From GCA-2718815 sp963578105 (GTDB taxonomy: Bacteria; Planctomycetota; Planctomycetia; Pirellulales; Pirellulaceae): DNA of 64,000 nt. The notes beneath the pieces are model-generated. The model made no database searches. It was not told where the DNA came from and saw only the letters and a program-made list of their open reading frames with translations. Of this stretch, positions 33,784-42,799 are shown piece by piece. Both the position numbers and the translations under genes were made by a program. The stretch lies in the NCBI GenBank assembly GCA_963578105.1, contig CAUZBP010000005.1, forward strand, positions 1-64,000. The letters run 5' to 3'. Position 1 is the first letter of the stretch. Each line of letters begins with the position of its first letter.

Positions 33784-34548
33784 ATGTCCAAACTATTCCA
33801 CGGCGAAACGCTCATCATCAGTATCCTTTTGGACCAGGATGAGGAGGCACCCGGTCGAAAACCTCATCGTGATGAAGTCGATCTCGTCCAGACTGTCGCT
33901 AGCAAACTCCGTCAGTTAGAGCTACCAGCGACTTGGGCTATCAATAACGTAGAGGACTGGTTCCAGCACGGTCTGTGTGACGCGATTGACGAAGTCGCCG
34001 TTCTGGTCGGCAAAAGTTGGAAAGACCGGACTGCCGGCCGGTCTCGCTTGGCTCAGACACTCCCTGAAAAGATTCAACGGATCCGCAGCCATGGACGATC
34101 CGTCTCGACCCTGACAAGCATGGGCAATCTGGCACACGAGAACCTGGACCTGCTCATCAAGTATGGAATTCGCTCCATCTGCGACCTGACAAACAACGCT
34201 CAGGCCTATGCAGAACAGATTCGTTGGGGCCTGTGGAAGATGCCCACCGCGAAACTCGTTCCCCGCAGGACAAGGTATGGTCACCTCGGAAATCACGGCG
34301 GCAGCGTACAGCCCTCGATTCGTAGAACGGCCAAAGAACACTCGATTTCCCACCTCGGGGTCGATCTCCGACAGCTTGCAGTGTTGGGATTCAGTGGTTT
34401 GGGACAAGCTGTGCGTGTTTTTGAAATGGCGGCCAAACAACGTGATCAAGGAAATATCGCCTGTCAGAACGTCGCTACTTTGACCGCTGATCTATTCGCT
34501 CCACGTCAGACAAACGGGGCGCTATCGATTCTAAGAAAGGCCGCGTAA
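33784..34548 (+). CDS. Polysaccharide deacetylase-like protein, possibly inactive
   Basis: A 254-residue protein. ETLIISILLDQDEEAP, RQLELPATWAINN and NLAHENLDLLIKYGIRSIC have the spacing of the NodB deacetylase fold, in which a strand with acidic residues is followed by xPATWAV and later by a His-containing strand. The canonical TFDD and HxxxH motifs are not clear: I see LLDQDE and a single His in LAHENL. It may be a catalytically altered member. No signal peptide is apparent. The gene is divergent from the terpene-cyclase-like gene, with about 210 bases between them for both promoters. This is a low-to-moderate family call. Confidence 0.55.
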   Translation: MSKLFHGETLIISILLDQDEEAPGRKPHRDEVDLVQTVASKLRQLELPATWAINNVEDWFQHGLCDAIDEVAVLVGKSWKDRTAGRSRLAQTLPEKIQRIRSHGRSVSTLTSMGNLAHENLDLLIKYGIRSICDLTNNAQAYAEQIRWGLWKMPTAKLVPRRTRYGHLGNHGGSVQPSIRRTAKEHSISHLGVDLRQLAVLGFSGLGQAVRVFEMAAKQRDQGNIACQNVATLTADLFAPRQTNGALSILRKAA

Positions 34549-34652
34549 GTTGTCCAAAATCAGCTTTTGACTGCAGGGTACAACTGTTCCTGCCACCGGG
34601 TGCATACGGTCCACCAGTAGCAAGCCTTGCGCTGACCGAGCGCATCCCCAAG

Positions 34653-34859
34653 TCATTGAAGTTCCCGGAAAGCGCTCCAGCTGAGATAGGCCAGCATTCC
34701 ACCAGAGATCACAAAAGTAACATCCATCAACATGCTGGCACCCTGAAAGGGAGCAATTAAGGAAAGAAAACTGAAATAACCCCCGAGAAGATCGAGTAAA
34801 AACAGTAAGGCTACGAGGGCCGCAACGGCCATTCCAGCAATGGTCAAAAATCGGGGCAT
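34653..34859 (-). CDS. Small two-span membrane protein
   Basis: A 68-residue protein, MPRFLTIAGMAVAALVALLF onward, with hydrophobic spans at about 6-27 and 40-60 separated by LGGYFSFLSLIAPFQGAS. The composition and ATG start look genuine, and short predicted membrane proteins of this kind are common in the phylum, but I cannot name a family. It stands alone on the minus strand between the deacetylase-like and aminotransferase genes. Function unknown. Confidence 0.6.
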   Translation of the reverse strand: MPRFLTIAGMAVAALVALLFLLDLLGGYFSFLSLIAPFQGASMLMDVTFVISGGMLAYLSWSAFRELQ

Positions 34860-35342
34860 CGGGTTGTTTCAGATGAGATTTGGCTGCGGTCCCGGGGAAA
34901 AGTCCCGAAAATAATAAGCTGGAATTCTAGTATAGTTTAGGTTGGGAACATGTCATTGCCAAACTGGGGGCACACACATAATTGACAATGTTTCTTAGTG
35001 TTGTGTAAATCCACTTGAACCTCAACCTACTACCATGCAGGAGTTCCAATCTTTACAACAAAACCTACCACAAGTCTCGTAAGATCAGTGGATCGACACA
35101 AGGTTGCTCTGCTCCCAGCGAAGACCTGAATGATGAAATTCTAGCCAAGGGATGTTGAAAGAGCGTACAACCAGGAAAAACAGCACGTGCAGGAGCCCGA
35201 TTTCTCCTGTTCAAAAATTTTATTTCCCCAACATTTCATTTTTAATCCGAGCGCGCATGACTCTGGGCGGGATCCTCTTTTGGGGATCAGGTCGAGAATA
35301 ACAAAAAAACCCGACCACGGATTTTCCCGAGGGCTAACAGGG
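34860..35342. promoter_or_regulatory. Intergenic region with a possible promoter before the aminotransferase gene
   Basis: About 480 bases, A+T-richer than its surroundings. TTGACA at 34982-34987 is followed at 17-18 bases by a weak -10 (GTAAAT/TAAATC near 35005), too weak to assert. A frame in the aminotransferase register reaches back to 35187, but its translation looks non-coding. No terminator seen. Confidence 0.3.
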
Positions 35343-36509
35343 ATGCATGACAATCAGCAGGGTTCCCGACCAGTCTGCCAGGACCTGCGCCGTCAGATGC
35401 CGATTGCAAAAAAATGGGCTTATCTGGACCACGCAGCAGTGGCCCCCATCACCGCTCCCAGTCAGAAAGCGATCCAGGAGTGGTCAGTGGAAGCCACGGA
35501 AGAAGGCGTTTGTCGATGGTCCGGTTGGGCGCGCAAAATCGAGGAGGTGCGCTGCCTGGCTGCTGACCTGATTCGGGCAAACCAATGTGAAATCGCCCTG
35601 CTTCCGAATACCACCTCCGGAATTGGACTAGTTGCTGAATGCTTTCCCTGGGAGTCCGGAGATAATGTGGTTACCCTTGCCAATGAATTCCCATCGAATC
35701 TTTATCCCTGGATGAATCTTCACAGCCGAGGTGTTGAAACACGGCTCGTCTCGCCCAGGGACGGAGTCGTCGACCTCAACCTGATTGCGGAAGCGTGTGA
35801 TCAGCGAACTCGCATCATTTCACTAAGCTGGGTGGGTTACGTAACAGGCTATCGCCTGGATGTCCAAGCCGTATCGCAATTGGCACACGACCAGGGGGCT
35901 TTACTGTTTCTGGACGCCATCCAAGGCCTGGGGGTTTTCCCTTTGGATGTCTCCCGGTGCCAAGTTGACTTCCTCGCCGCTGACGGTCACAAATGGATGC
36001 TGGGTCCGGAAGGGGCCGGACTCTTCTACATGCGTTCAGAACACCTCGACCTGCTTCGCCCGATGCAAGTTGGTTGGAACAGCGTCGTACGTCGTTATGA
36101 CTACGATCACATCCGCCTCGACCTCCGCCCGGAGGCATCACGTTACGAAGGAGGGTCCATGAATATGGTAGGATTCATTGCACTGGGCGAAAGTCTTTCG
36201 TTGCTGACACGCCTTGGACTGTCGTCCCAGGGGTCCACGATCGCCGATCAGGTGATCCAGATCACAGAGACTGCCGTGGAGCGTCTGGAGCGAGCAGGAG
36301 CGGTCCTCCTGGGCAAACGGGACGGAAAACATCGTTCAGGAATTGTGTCCTTTCAGCTCCCTGGCCGCGAACCGGCCTCAATTCGCCGCTCCTGCATGAA
36401 AAAAAATGTTGCCCTCAGCTGTCGTGGTGGTGGTTTGCGGATCAGCCCCCATGCCTACAATAATGAAGAAGATCTGGATCGTCTGATGTTGGCGCTGGAG
36501 GAAGGGTAG
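35343..36509 (+). CDS. Class V aminotransferase (cysteine desulfurase-like)
   Basis: A PLP enzyme of 388 residues. Key segments are YLDHAAVAP, LLPNTTSGIGLVAECFPW, ANEFPSNLYPWMNL, SWVGYVTGYRLDV, LFLDAIQGLGVFPLDV and the Schiff-base lysine in DGHKWMLGPEGAGLFY (Lys217). The GYRLD and DAIQGLG blocks suit the cysteine desulfurase/selenocysteine lyase-type fold, but no conserved catalytic Cys loop like that of SufS/IscS is obvious, so the substrate is open. The C-terminal SCRGGGLRISPHAYNNEEDLDRLM closes the fold. I start at ATG 35343. coaD follows after 124 bases, probably separately transcribed. Confidence 0.85.
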   Translation: MHDNQQGSRPVCQDLRRQMPIAKKWAYLDHAAVAPITAPSQKAIQEWSVEATEEGVCRWSGWARKIEEVRCLAADLIRANQCEIALLPNTTSGIGLVAECFPWESGDNVVTLANEFPSNLYPWMNLHSRGVETRLVSPRDGVVDLNLIAEACDQRTRIISLSWVGYVTGYRLDVQAVSQLAHDQGALLFLDAIQGLGVFPLDVSRCQVDFLAADGHKWMLGPEGAGLFYMRSEHLDLLRPMQVGWNSVVRRYDYDHIRLDLRPEASRYEGGSMNMVGFIALGESLSLLTRLGLSSQGSTIADQVIQITETAVERLERAGAVLLGKRDGKHRSGIVSFQLPGREPASIRRSCMKKNVALSCRGGGLRISPHAYNNEEDLDRLMLALEEG

Positions 36510-36633
36510 AGGCAAAGTTCGCAGATCCCGAGCCGCAGGACAGAAGACGGAAGAAAAACAGGATCAGTAGTCGCTGGACCACTGCTGTGCTTTTTAACGA
36601 CTCACACGAGCATTCAACACCACTTTCATCACC

Positions 36634-37137
36634 ATGCCTGACTCCGATTCACACGTTGCCGTTTACACGGGTTCATTTGATCCAATTACGCTGGGACACC
36701 TGAGTGTAATTGCTCGCAGCAGTCGCCTGCTTGACCGCCTTGTGGTGGGGGTTGGAGTCAACGTCGACAAACCTTCGCTGTTTTCTCCCGAGGAACGGGT
36801 CAATCTTGTGCGCACTGTCACGCAACCATTTCCCAATGTCGAAGTCAGAACCTTCTCGGGGTTGGCCGTCGAGTTCGTCCGAGCCTGTGGTGCACGAGTA
36901 ATGATTCGAGGCGTTCGCCCCCTGACCGATATCGCAACTGAGTTCACGATGATGATGGCGAATCGCCACCTGGACCCCGATATCGAAACCATCTTTTTAA
37001 TGGCCGACGAGGAGTTCGCTCACGTTTCGAGTTCCCTCATCAAGCAAATCGCTCCCCTGGCAAATGACGAAAAGCTGGCTCGTTTTGTGCCTCGCGAAAT
37101 CATCCCGCAACTGAGAACAAAGCTCAAAGGTTCTTGA
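36634..37137 (+). CDS. coaD: Phosphopantetheine adenylyltransferase
   Basis: CoaD adenylylates 4'-phosphopantetheine, the penultimate step to coenzyme A. The 167-residue protein has TGSFDPITLGHLSVIARSS (nucleotidyltransferase T/HxGH type motif with Thr12 and His20 region), VVGVGVNVDKPSLFSPEERV, MIRGVRPLTDIATEFTMMMANRHLD, and the C-terminal FAHVSSSLIKQIA (SSxxIK motif). Everything is standard. The next enzyme, coaE, is at 16556-17167, so the pathway's last steps are split over 20 kb. It converges with mcsB, about 97 bases apart. Confidence 0.96.
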   Translation: MPDSDSHVAVYTGSFDPITLGHLSVIARSSRLLDRLVVGVGVNVDKPSLFSPEERVNLVRTVTQPFPNVEVRTFSGLAVEFVRACGARVMIRGVRPLTDIATEFTMMMANRHLDPDIETIFLMADEEFAHVSSSLIKQIAPLANDEKLARFVPREIIPQLRTKLKGS

Positions 37138-37234
37138 GTCGCAGCACAGGGCACACAAGTCGCTTCACGCTCGATTCGAACAGCGACCAGTGCTGCTGCA
37201 CCACACACCGTCCGACCGGTTCCACCCTGCCGGA

Positions 37235-38317
37235 TCAGTTTTGTTCGGCGGCATCCTCGCCACCAATGGTGCGTAAATAACGGCGCAGATAAGACGCGCG
37301 TTCAACATTGCGATCAGCCGTATCCAACTCCTCGCCACGCAGTTTCTGGAGATGTGCCGGTTGGGTGTGGATGAATAATTTGTTGACATCGGGAATTTGC
37401 AGATTGTCAATCAGACCCAGGTTCACTCCCATCCTGACGCTGGAAAGCAGATGCATCGTTTCTTCACTGCTGATTGTCTTGGCAGAACTCAGAATCCCAT
37501 ACGCCCGGCTGACCCGATCATGCAAATCTTTCTGGCTTTCTCGCATTAAAAATGCCCTTGCCCGGCGTTCGTAATCAATCAGCACAGGAACCACATCGCT
37601 TACCTGGTTGATAAGGTCCAACTCACTGCGGCCCAACGTGATTTGATTGCTGATTTGATAGAAGTCGCCCATCGCCTGCGAACCCTCGCCATACAAACCA
37701 CGCACAGCCAAACTAATTTTGTGGAGACTGCGGAAAACTTTTTTGATTTGTCGTGTGATAACCAGGGCAGGAAGATGCAACATGACGCTCACACGCATGC
37801 CGGTACCAACGTTTGTCGGACAAGCGGTCAGATAACCCAATTTTTCATGAAAAGCATAGGTGACGTGTTTTTCGACGGCGTCATCAATCTCACTGACCAT
37901 GTCCCAGGCGGCTTTCAGATCCAAACCACTGTTCATCACCTGAATCCGCAAATGATCCTCCTCATTGATCATCAGGCTGTAAGTCTCACGTGAACCAATC
38001 GCCACGCCGCGAGCCCCCTCGCTTTCCGCGTGCTCCCGACTGATGAGTTGCCGTTCAACCAGGAATTGACGGTCTACGAATTCCAATTCACTCACGTTCA
38101 AGTACAGGAGGTTTTTTTTCAGATGATCATCAACCAGGGCGCGTTCGCAGATTGTCTGCTCGATCGCTAACCGGTCATGGTCGGTTGCAGTCCGAATAAA
38201 GGGAAAGTCCGCCAGGTTTCGCGCCAACCGAATGCGGCTGCTAATAACAATGTCGGACTCCGGGCCGGAGCCTCGCAACCATTCGCCACTCGACCCCGTT
38301 AGATCTTCAAGTTCCAC
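37235..38317 (-). CDS. mcsB: Protein arginine kinase McsB
   Basis: McsB phosphorylates arginines on proteins and tags them for the ClpCP protease (known from Bacillus). The 360-residue protein has the phosphagen kinase N-terminus (DIVISSRIRLARNLADFPF), NEEDHLRIQVMNSG, TACPTNVGTGMRVSVMLHLP, and SQKDLHDRVSRAYGIL. Near the C-terminus the phosphoarginine-binding RDXXRA motif reads RNVERA at about 336-341, so the Asp is Asn. mcsA lies 88 bases upstream on the same strand, the usual operon. ctsR and clpC are not in this window. Confidence 0.93.
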   Translation of the reverse strand: MELEDLTGSSGEWLRGSGPESDIVISSRIRLARNLADFPFIRTATDHDRLAIEQTICERALVDDHLKKNLLYLNVSELEFVDRQFLVERQLISREHAESEGARGVAIGSRETYSLMINEEDHLRIQVMNSGLDLKAAWDMVSEIDDAVEKHVTYAFHEKLGYLTACPTNVGTGMRVSVMLHLPALVITRQIKKVFRSLHKISLAVRGLYGEGSQAMGDFYQISNQITLGRSELDLINQVSDVVPVLIDYERRARAFLMRESQKDLHDRVSRAYGILSSAKTISSEETMHLLSSVRMGVNLGLIDNLQIPDVNKLFIHTQPAHLQKLRGEELDTADRNVERASYLRRYLRTIGGEDAAEQN

Positions 38318-38405
38318 AATGAGCTCTCGTTAAGTCGGTCTATTTTTTATGACAAACACGAATGAAAGGCACCAGCCAAGTGACGTACTCGGGCCGCCAG
38401 TTGGT

Positions 38406-38930
38406 TTACTCCTGCTGACTCGATATTTCTTCTTCGAGTTCCTTGATCTGATCTCGTAATTGCGATGCTTTCTCGTAATCCTCGTTGTCCACGGCCTCCT
38501 TCATTTCACGGCGCAAGCGTATCAATTCTGTCTGCTGTTCGGATCCCGCAGAACTGCGACGGGGCCGTTTGCCCACGTGCTCCGTGGCACCATGTATGTT
38601 CATCACCAGTGGCTCTAGTTCTTCTTCAAAACAACTATAATCATGAGGGCACCCCAGTCTTCCCTGGTTGCGAAACTCGTAAAAAGTGATTCCGCAAATG
38701 GGGCAAGCTTGTTGGTCCAGTCTGGCCAAGTCCTCGGCGGTCTGCCCCAGTTGCAATTGCTGCGCAAGCGCCCCTGCCAAGGTCTGTGACGCGGGCGACT
38801 CCGATTGCGGGTCAACGGGCGTTAAATAATTGCGTGCGTGCTCCTCACACAAATGCAACTCCTCAACTTCCACGCCAGTCAATTCCGTGATGTGGAACGT
38901 GGCCGGCTTTTCACAGTGCTGACACTTCAT
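38406..38930 (-). CDS. mcsA: McsA-like zinc-binding activator of the arginine kinase
   Basis: McsA activates McsB and binds zinc. The 174-residue protein begins MKCQHCEKPATFHITE, with a Cys pair (Cys3, Cys6), then HLCEEHARNYL. A second knuckle has ACPICGITFYEFRNQGRLGCPHDY. The C-terminal UVR motif (LRREMKEAVDNEDYEKASQL onward) is the usual UvrB/UvrC-like coiled segment. Gene order mcsA-mcsB matches the firmicute operon. The 247-base gap to trpE upstream is A+T-rich near 39020-39056 and probably holds both divergent promoters. Confidence 0.92.
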   Translation of the reverse strand: MKCQHCEKPATFHITELTGVEVEELHLCEEHARNYLTPVDPQSESPASQTLAGALAQQLQLGQTAEDLARLDQQACPICGITFYEFRNQGRLGCPHDYSCFEEELEPLVMNIHGATEHVGKRPRRSSAGSEQQTELIRLRREMKEAVDNEDYEKASQLRDQIKELEEEISSQQE

Positions 38931-39177
38931 GCTACTGTTCCCGAACAGACGAAATTTGCGATGGTCGCTGACAATGGCAACGAAGAAGAAAGTGGCACAA
39001 TCGGTGCAAATCGTTCTACAACAATAGTTAACGTTATTTTAATAGATTCTAACAACAGCTCGAAGCGTGTCAAGATTGGTCGCTCGAAATGGCGACGTTG
39101 TGACCCACCGATGTGCTTGGTAAGCTGACTTCGCTCGATCGGTTTCTCGCAGTCCTTCCTGTTCATCTCAGTAAAAA

Positions 39178-40701
39178 ATGAATCATCTTCCGGATTTCGA
39201 CACTTTTCAAAGTCTTTCCCGTGACCACCAGTTAGTGCCGGTGTACCGGACACTCGTAAGTGATTCACTGACGCCCGTGTCTGCGTTTCATAAACTGGAC
39301 ACCGGTGGAACATCCTGCCTGTTCGAAAGCGTGATTGGTGGCGAGAAAGTCGGACGGTACAGCTTCCTCGGCACCCGTCCGTTTATGGAAATTAGCGCTG
39401 CGGACGAAAACGTCAAGATTTCGACAGCGGACGGGACCAAGCAATGGACAGCAGCCGACCCGCTGAACGAACTGCGGAAACAGCTGGCGGGTGTGCAGGC
39501 AGCTCGCATTGATGGTTTACCCCCTTTCACGGGCGGCGCCGTCGGTTACGCCGGCTACGACGTAGTCCGCTACCTGGAGCATCTGCCACACCCAGCTGCC
39601 AACGATCGAGGTCTACCCGATTTAAGTTTTGCATTCTACGACCGGATGATTGTTTTCGACAACATCACAAAAACAATGACCGTGATTGTGCTGGCCCGCA
39701 TTCCCCAGAAAAAATCCGGCTTGCGTGCGACCTACGACGACACCTGCCAGGCAGTCGACGAAATTGTCGAACAATTATCCAGCGAACAACCCACGCTGCA
39801 ACCTGCCGACATCCGGGTCGGGGGTGACGTCACCATTGCTTACCAGTCCAACTTTCAGCAGGAAGAATTTGAAAAGGCTGTCAAACACTGTGTCGAATAC
39901 ATTGCCGCGGGCGACATTTTTCAAGTCGTCATCAGCCAACGCCTGGAAGTTTCCATTGAAGCTCCACCGTTCGAGATTTATCGAACGCTACGCGTGGTCA
40001 ATCCCAGTCCGTTCATGTTTTTTCTGCGCACTCCTGAAGTTACTCTGGTCGGTAGCTCGCCCGAGATTATGTGCCGCGTCGTCGACGGTGAAATTACCGT
40101 CCGCCCACTGGCAGGAACCCGTCCTCGAGGTGCGTCGGAAGAGGAGGATCGACAACTCGCTGATGATCTCCTGGCCGATCCCAAGGAACGAGCGGAACAC
40201 GTGATGCTCGTTGACCTGGGGCGGAATGATGTGGGTCGTGTTTCACAATACAACACCGTCGAACTCTCCGATGTCATGACCATCGAACGCTACAGCCACG
40301 TCATGCACATCACTTCCAACGTCACCGGCCAACTCACCGACGAACATGACGCATTCGACGCCCTCCAGGCCTCCCTGCCCGCTGGCACCGTTTCCGGCGC
40401 CCCCAAGGTCCGCGCCATGGAAATCATCGATGAACTGGAGCCTCATCGACGCGGCCCCTATGCCGGCGCAGTTGGATACTTCGACTACAACGGAAATATG
40501 GATACCTGCATCGCTTTGCGCACTATCGTCATCCAGAATGGAAAAGCTTACGTGCAAGCAGGCGCTGGCATCGTCGCCGACAGTGTTCCGCACAACGAAT
40601 ACTGCGAAACACTGAACAAGGCACGCGGCCTTTTGAAAGCAATCGAACTTACGGAACAGCGAACCCGGGAGTCCCAAGCCGAAGATGCAAGCAGTCATTA
40701 A
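39178..40701 (+). CDS. trpE: Anthranilate synthase component I
   Basis: TrpE converts chorismate to anthranilate with TrpG. The 507-residue protein has SCLFESVIGGEKVGRYSFLG (Trp-feedback region), GGAVGYAGYDVVRYLE, then the chorismate-binding domain: GDIFQVVISQRLEV, SPEIMCRVVDGEITVRPLAGTRPRG, DPKERAEHVMLVDLGRNDVGRV, ASLPAGTVSGAPKVRAMEIID and QAGAGIVADSVPHNEYCET. These are the complete catalytic motifs. trpG and other trp genes are not nearby. It is divergent from mcsA and convergent with the sulfatase-like gene. Confidence 0.96.
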   Translation: MNHLPDFDTFQSLSRDHQLVPVYRTLVSDSLTPVSAFHKLDTGGTSCLFESVIGGEKVGRYSFLGTRPFMEISAADENVKISTADGTKQWTAADPLNELRKQLAGVQAARIDGLPPFTGGAVGYAGYDVVRYLEHLPHPAANDRGLPDLSFAFYDRMIVFDNITKTMTVIVLARIPQKKSGLRATYDDTCQAVDEIVEQLSSEQPTLQPADIRVGGDVTIAYQSNFQQEEFEKAVKHCVEYIAAGDIFQVVISQRLEVSIEAPPFEIYRTLRVVNPSPFMFFLRTPEVTLVGSSPEIMCRVVDGEITVRPLAGTRPRGASEEEDRQLADDLLADPKERAEHVMLVDLGRNDVGRVSQYNTVELSDVMTIERYSHVMHITSNVTGQLTDEHDAFDALQASLPAGTVSGAPKVRAMEIIDELEPHRRGPYAGAVGYFDYNGNMDTCIALRTIVIQNGKAYVQAGAGIVADSVPHNEYCETLNKARGLLKAIELTEQRTRESQAEDASSH

Positions 40702-40760
40702 GCAGCCGGAAAATAGGTGGTGATACGGCCTGCCCCGCCTGACAATGCATCCGACTGGTT

Positions 40761-42017
40761 TTAATCCATCCCAAATTCCAACACTTCGGAGAGTTCGCTG
40801 ATTTGATCGACCTGTTGATGGAGGTCTTCTTCGAAGGCATCCAGGACCTGCAACATCGCCCCGACAATATCCGGGCAACGATCGGCTACATTATTAACCT
40901 CGATGCCATCTTCAGGCTTGACGAAGAGTTCGGGTTGGCAAACACTCACCCCGTCGGGCTGGCCAGCCTGACCTTCTCCGGGAACTCGTAAAAACCAGGC
41001 TGGAGTGCGCAACGCTCGTTCCGTCCCAAGAACGGATGCGGCTCGATTCCGCCGAACTCGATCGATCTGGACCAAATCCGACAACAAACTTTGTCCTTGA
41101 GCCACCGCGACAATCGGTTCCAGGCCAAACCAGTCGCCGATCGTGCTGAAAAGATCCACTGGTTGGATCAAAGCTTGAGACCGACAAAGAGCTCCCTTGC
41201 GATCCGACGACCTGATCATCAGAGGCACCTGCAATAATTCGCCGTACAGCGCCTGCTCCGCAGACCCGACGCGGCGATGTTCGCCCAGAGGAAATCCCCG
41301 GGGGGAAGTGACGACCGTCAGCAACTGGCCAAAATTCTTCTCTTCGATGGCTGTTAAGAGTTCGCCGAACCACTGATCCAGCAATCTAATCTGCCCGGCG
41401 TAAGCGTAGGACATTCCCAATAACTCATCCGGGTCGTGATTTACAGGTAGGACACAGTCCGGCACCTCTGTGGTTTCCGGGGGTGGAGGGTCGTCTTCTG
41501 ACGCCAACGCGGCCCGCATTTCATAGGGAGCGTCCCAGTTGCCTGACATTCCACGACTGTGAATCCAGAGAAAAAACGGTGGCTGCAATTCATCCAGAAT
41601 GGAAACCGTCGAGGCCATAAACTGTCCGATTTCCGTCTCGTCCACACTCTCGCAACACCCTGAATTTTCGGACAACTGCAAGGTGTGGCAATGCTCGAAA
41701 TGCTGGGCCAACGGATGACTGGAAACTTGAGTTTCGTCCGTGATCAAGACGGTTTGTACCGACTTGTCCGACAGCGGTTGGAAAAAACTACGTCCAGTAG
41801 AAGTGTCGGCTTGTGCCGCGTGACAACCCTGCCAGTAAGATTGGTAGACGTCGATCAATGATGGCGAATCGATGATGGCGTGCTCGCAGATGAAAGCTTG
41901 ACTTGCGAAGTGATTCAAGAAGGGCGTTTCGAGCCACGAGTTACCGTACGGACCCAGCCACCGCGCACCCCAACGATCTACGGAAAGAACAATCGCACTT
42001 TGGCAAGACTCCGACAT
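40761..42017 (-). CDS. Sulfatase-like alkaline phosphatase superfamily protein, active site degenerate
   Basis: A 418-residue protein with the sulfatase layout. The N-terminus IVLSVDRWGARWLGPYGNSW parallels the metal-binding start of sulfatases, but only one Asp (Asp14) is present where two are usual. The region of the formylglycine motif CxPSR reads IDSPSLIDVYQSYWQG (49-64): Cys is Asp50 and Arg is Leu54. LLTVVTSPRGFPLGEHRRVG sits where the later DHG metal motif is expected, and QVPLMIR, DLFSTIGDWFGLE follow in family order. I infer it folds as a sulfatase but is unlikely to hydrolyse sulfate esters. There is no signal peptide. It may be a binding or regulatory protein. Confidence 0.75.
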   Translation of the reverse strand: MSESCQSAIVLSVDRWGARWLGPYGNSWLETPFLNHFASQAFICEHAIIDSPSLIDVYQSYWQGCHAAQADTSTGRSFFQPLSDKSVQTVLITDETQVSSHPLAQHFEHCHTLQLSENSGCCESVDETEIGQFMASTVSILDELQPPFFLWIHSRGMSGNWDAPYEMRAALASEDDPPPPETTEVPDCVLPVNHDPDELLGMSYAYAGQIRLLDQWFGELLTAIEEKNFGQLLTVVTSPRGFPLGEHRRVGSAEQALYGELLQVPLMIRSSDRKGALCRSQALIQPVDLFSTIGDWFGLEPIVAVAQGQSLLSDLVQIDRVRRNRAASVLGTERALRTPAWFLRVPGEGQAGQPDGVSVCQPELFVKPEDGIEVNNVADRCPDIVGAMLQVLDAFEEDLHQQVDQISELSEVLEFGMD

Positions 42018-42799
42018 CCGTCACCAATGCCTGACCCCGAGTTGTCACAGGTTGAACTTGGACGCCAAGTGTAGAGCGGCAAGTCGTCAACGGCAAGTCG
42101 TCAACGGCTAGTGGATTGCGGATCGGATTTCCTGAACGGCAACCTGTAACTTGTGACAAACGCCCGCTCGCTCCGACCTGCTGCCACGTCGATGCTGACC
42201 CAACTGCTACACGGAGTCCGCCCGGGCAGTCCGAGTCATCCTGCTGGAATCTTCGCATAGGGCAGGTGAAGATCCGACCGTGAAATTTACGGTCCTCAGC
42301 TCCCCGGCCGGGCCAGTTCCCACCGGATTCTTACCGAAATTTTAATTATTTTTTCGAATGGTTTTCGTGCCCCAAGGCATCGCACGAAGCGTCCGCTGCC
42401 AACATGGAACACAACGGATGGCGACCGTTCACCACACAGAATCAGTCACGTCTACAGCACCTGTTAACAGACGATTCGTCCGGCTGGATGTTTACGGTGA
42501 GTGCCAAATCTGTAGGGCGCCCTGTACCCGGGCAGGTAGCGAGGGTCATCGGAACCCTTCTCCCGGTGCTCCTGTTACATGTCTTCACATTGCCCTAAAC
42601 CGTTGGGTCCTTTACTGTAACGGACGTCGACCCACAGTCCATACCACAGGTTCTCGTCTCACGGAAAGACTCGATCTGGGGAAAATTTGGGTGACCTGTT
42701 GGCCAGCAGCGGCAACAAAGCTTGGTAACCCCGGTTTGCAACAATGGTGTATTAACGAGCTGCGCGATAGCATGGACGGGAAATGAGCCAGGTTCAAAG
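42018..42799. other. Intergenic region, no convincing gene
   Basis: About 780 bases. The longest frame (42358-42786, plus) encodes a Thr/Arg/Cys-rich sequence without recognisable structure and overlaps the start region of the next gene. I regard it as non-coding. The sulfatase-like gene's promoter should be at the left, next to the tandem repeat at 42077-42104, and the acyltransferase promoter at the right. Confidence 0.45.
42077..42104. repeat. Perfect 14-base tandem duplication upstream of the sulfatase-like gene
   Basis: CGGCAAGTCGTCAA at 42077-42090 is repeated exactly at 42091-42104 and followed by CGGC, the start of a third copy. It lies 60 bases upstream of the start of the minus-strand gene. 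Confidence 0.9.

Noticed and set aside
42358..42786. 142-residue plus-strand frame
   Set aside because: Low-complexity Thr/Arg/Cys mixture, no start signal and no family pattern.
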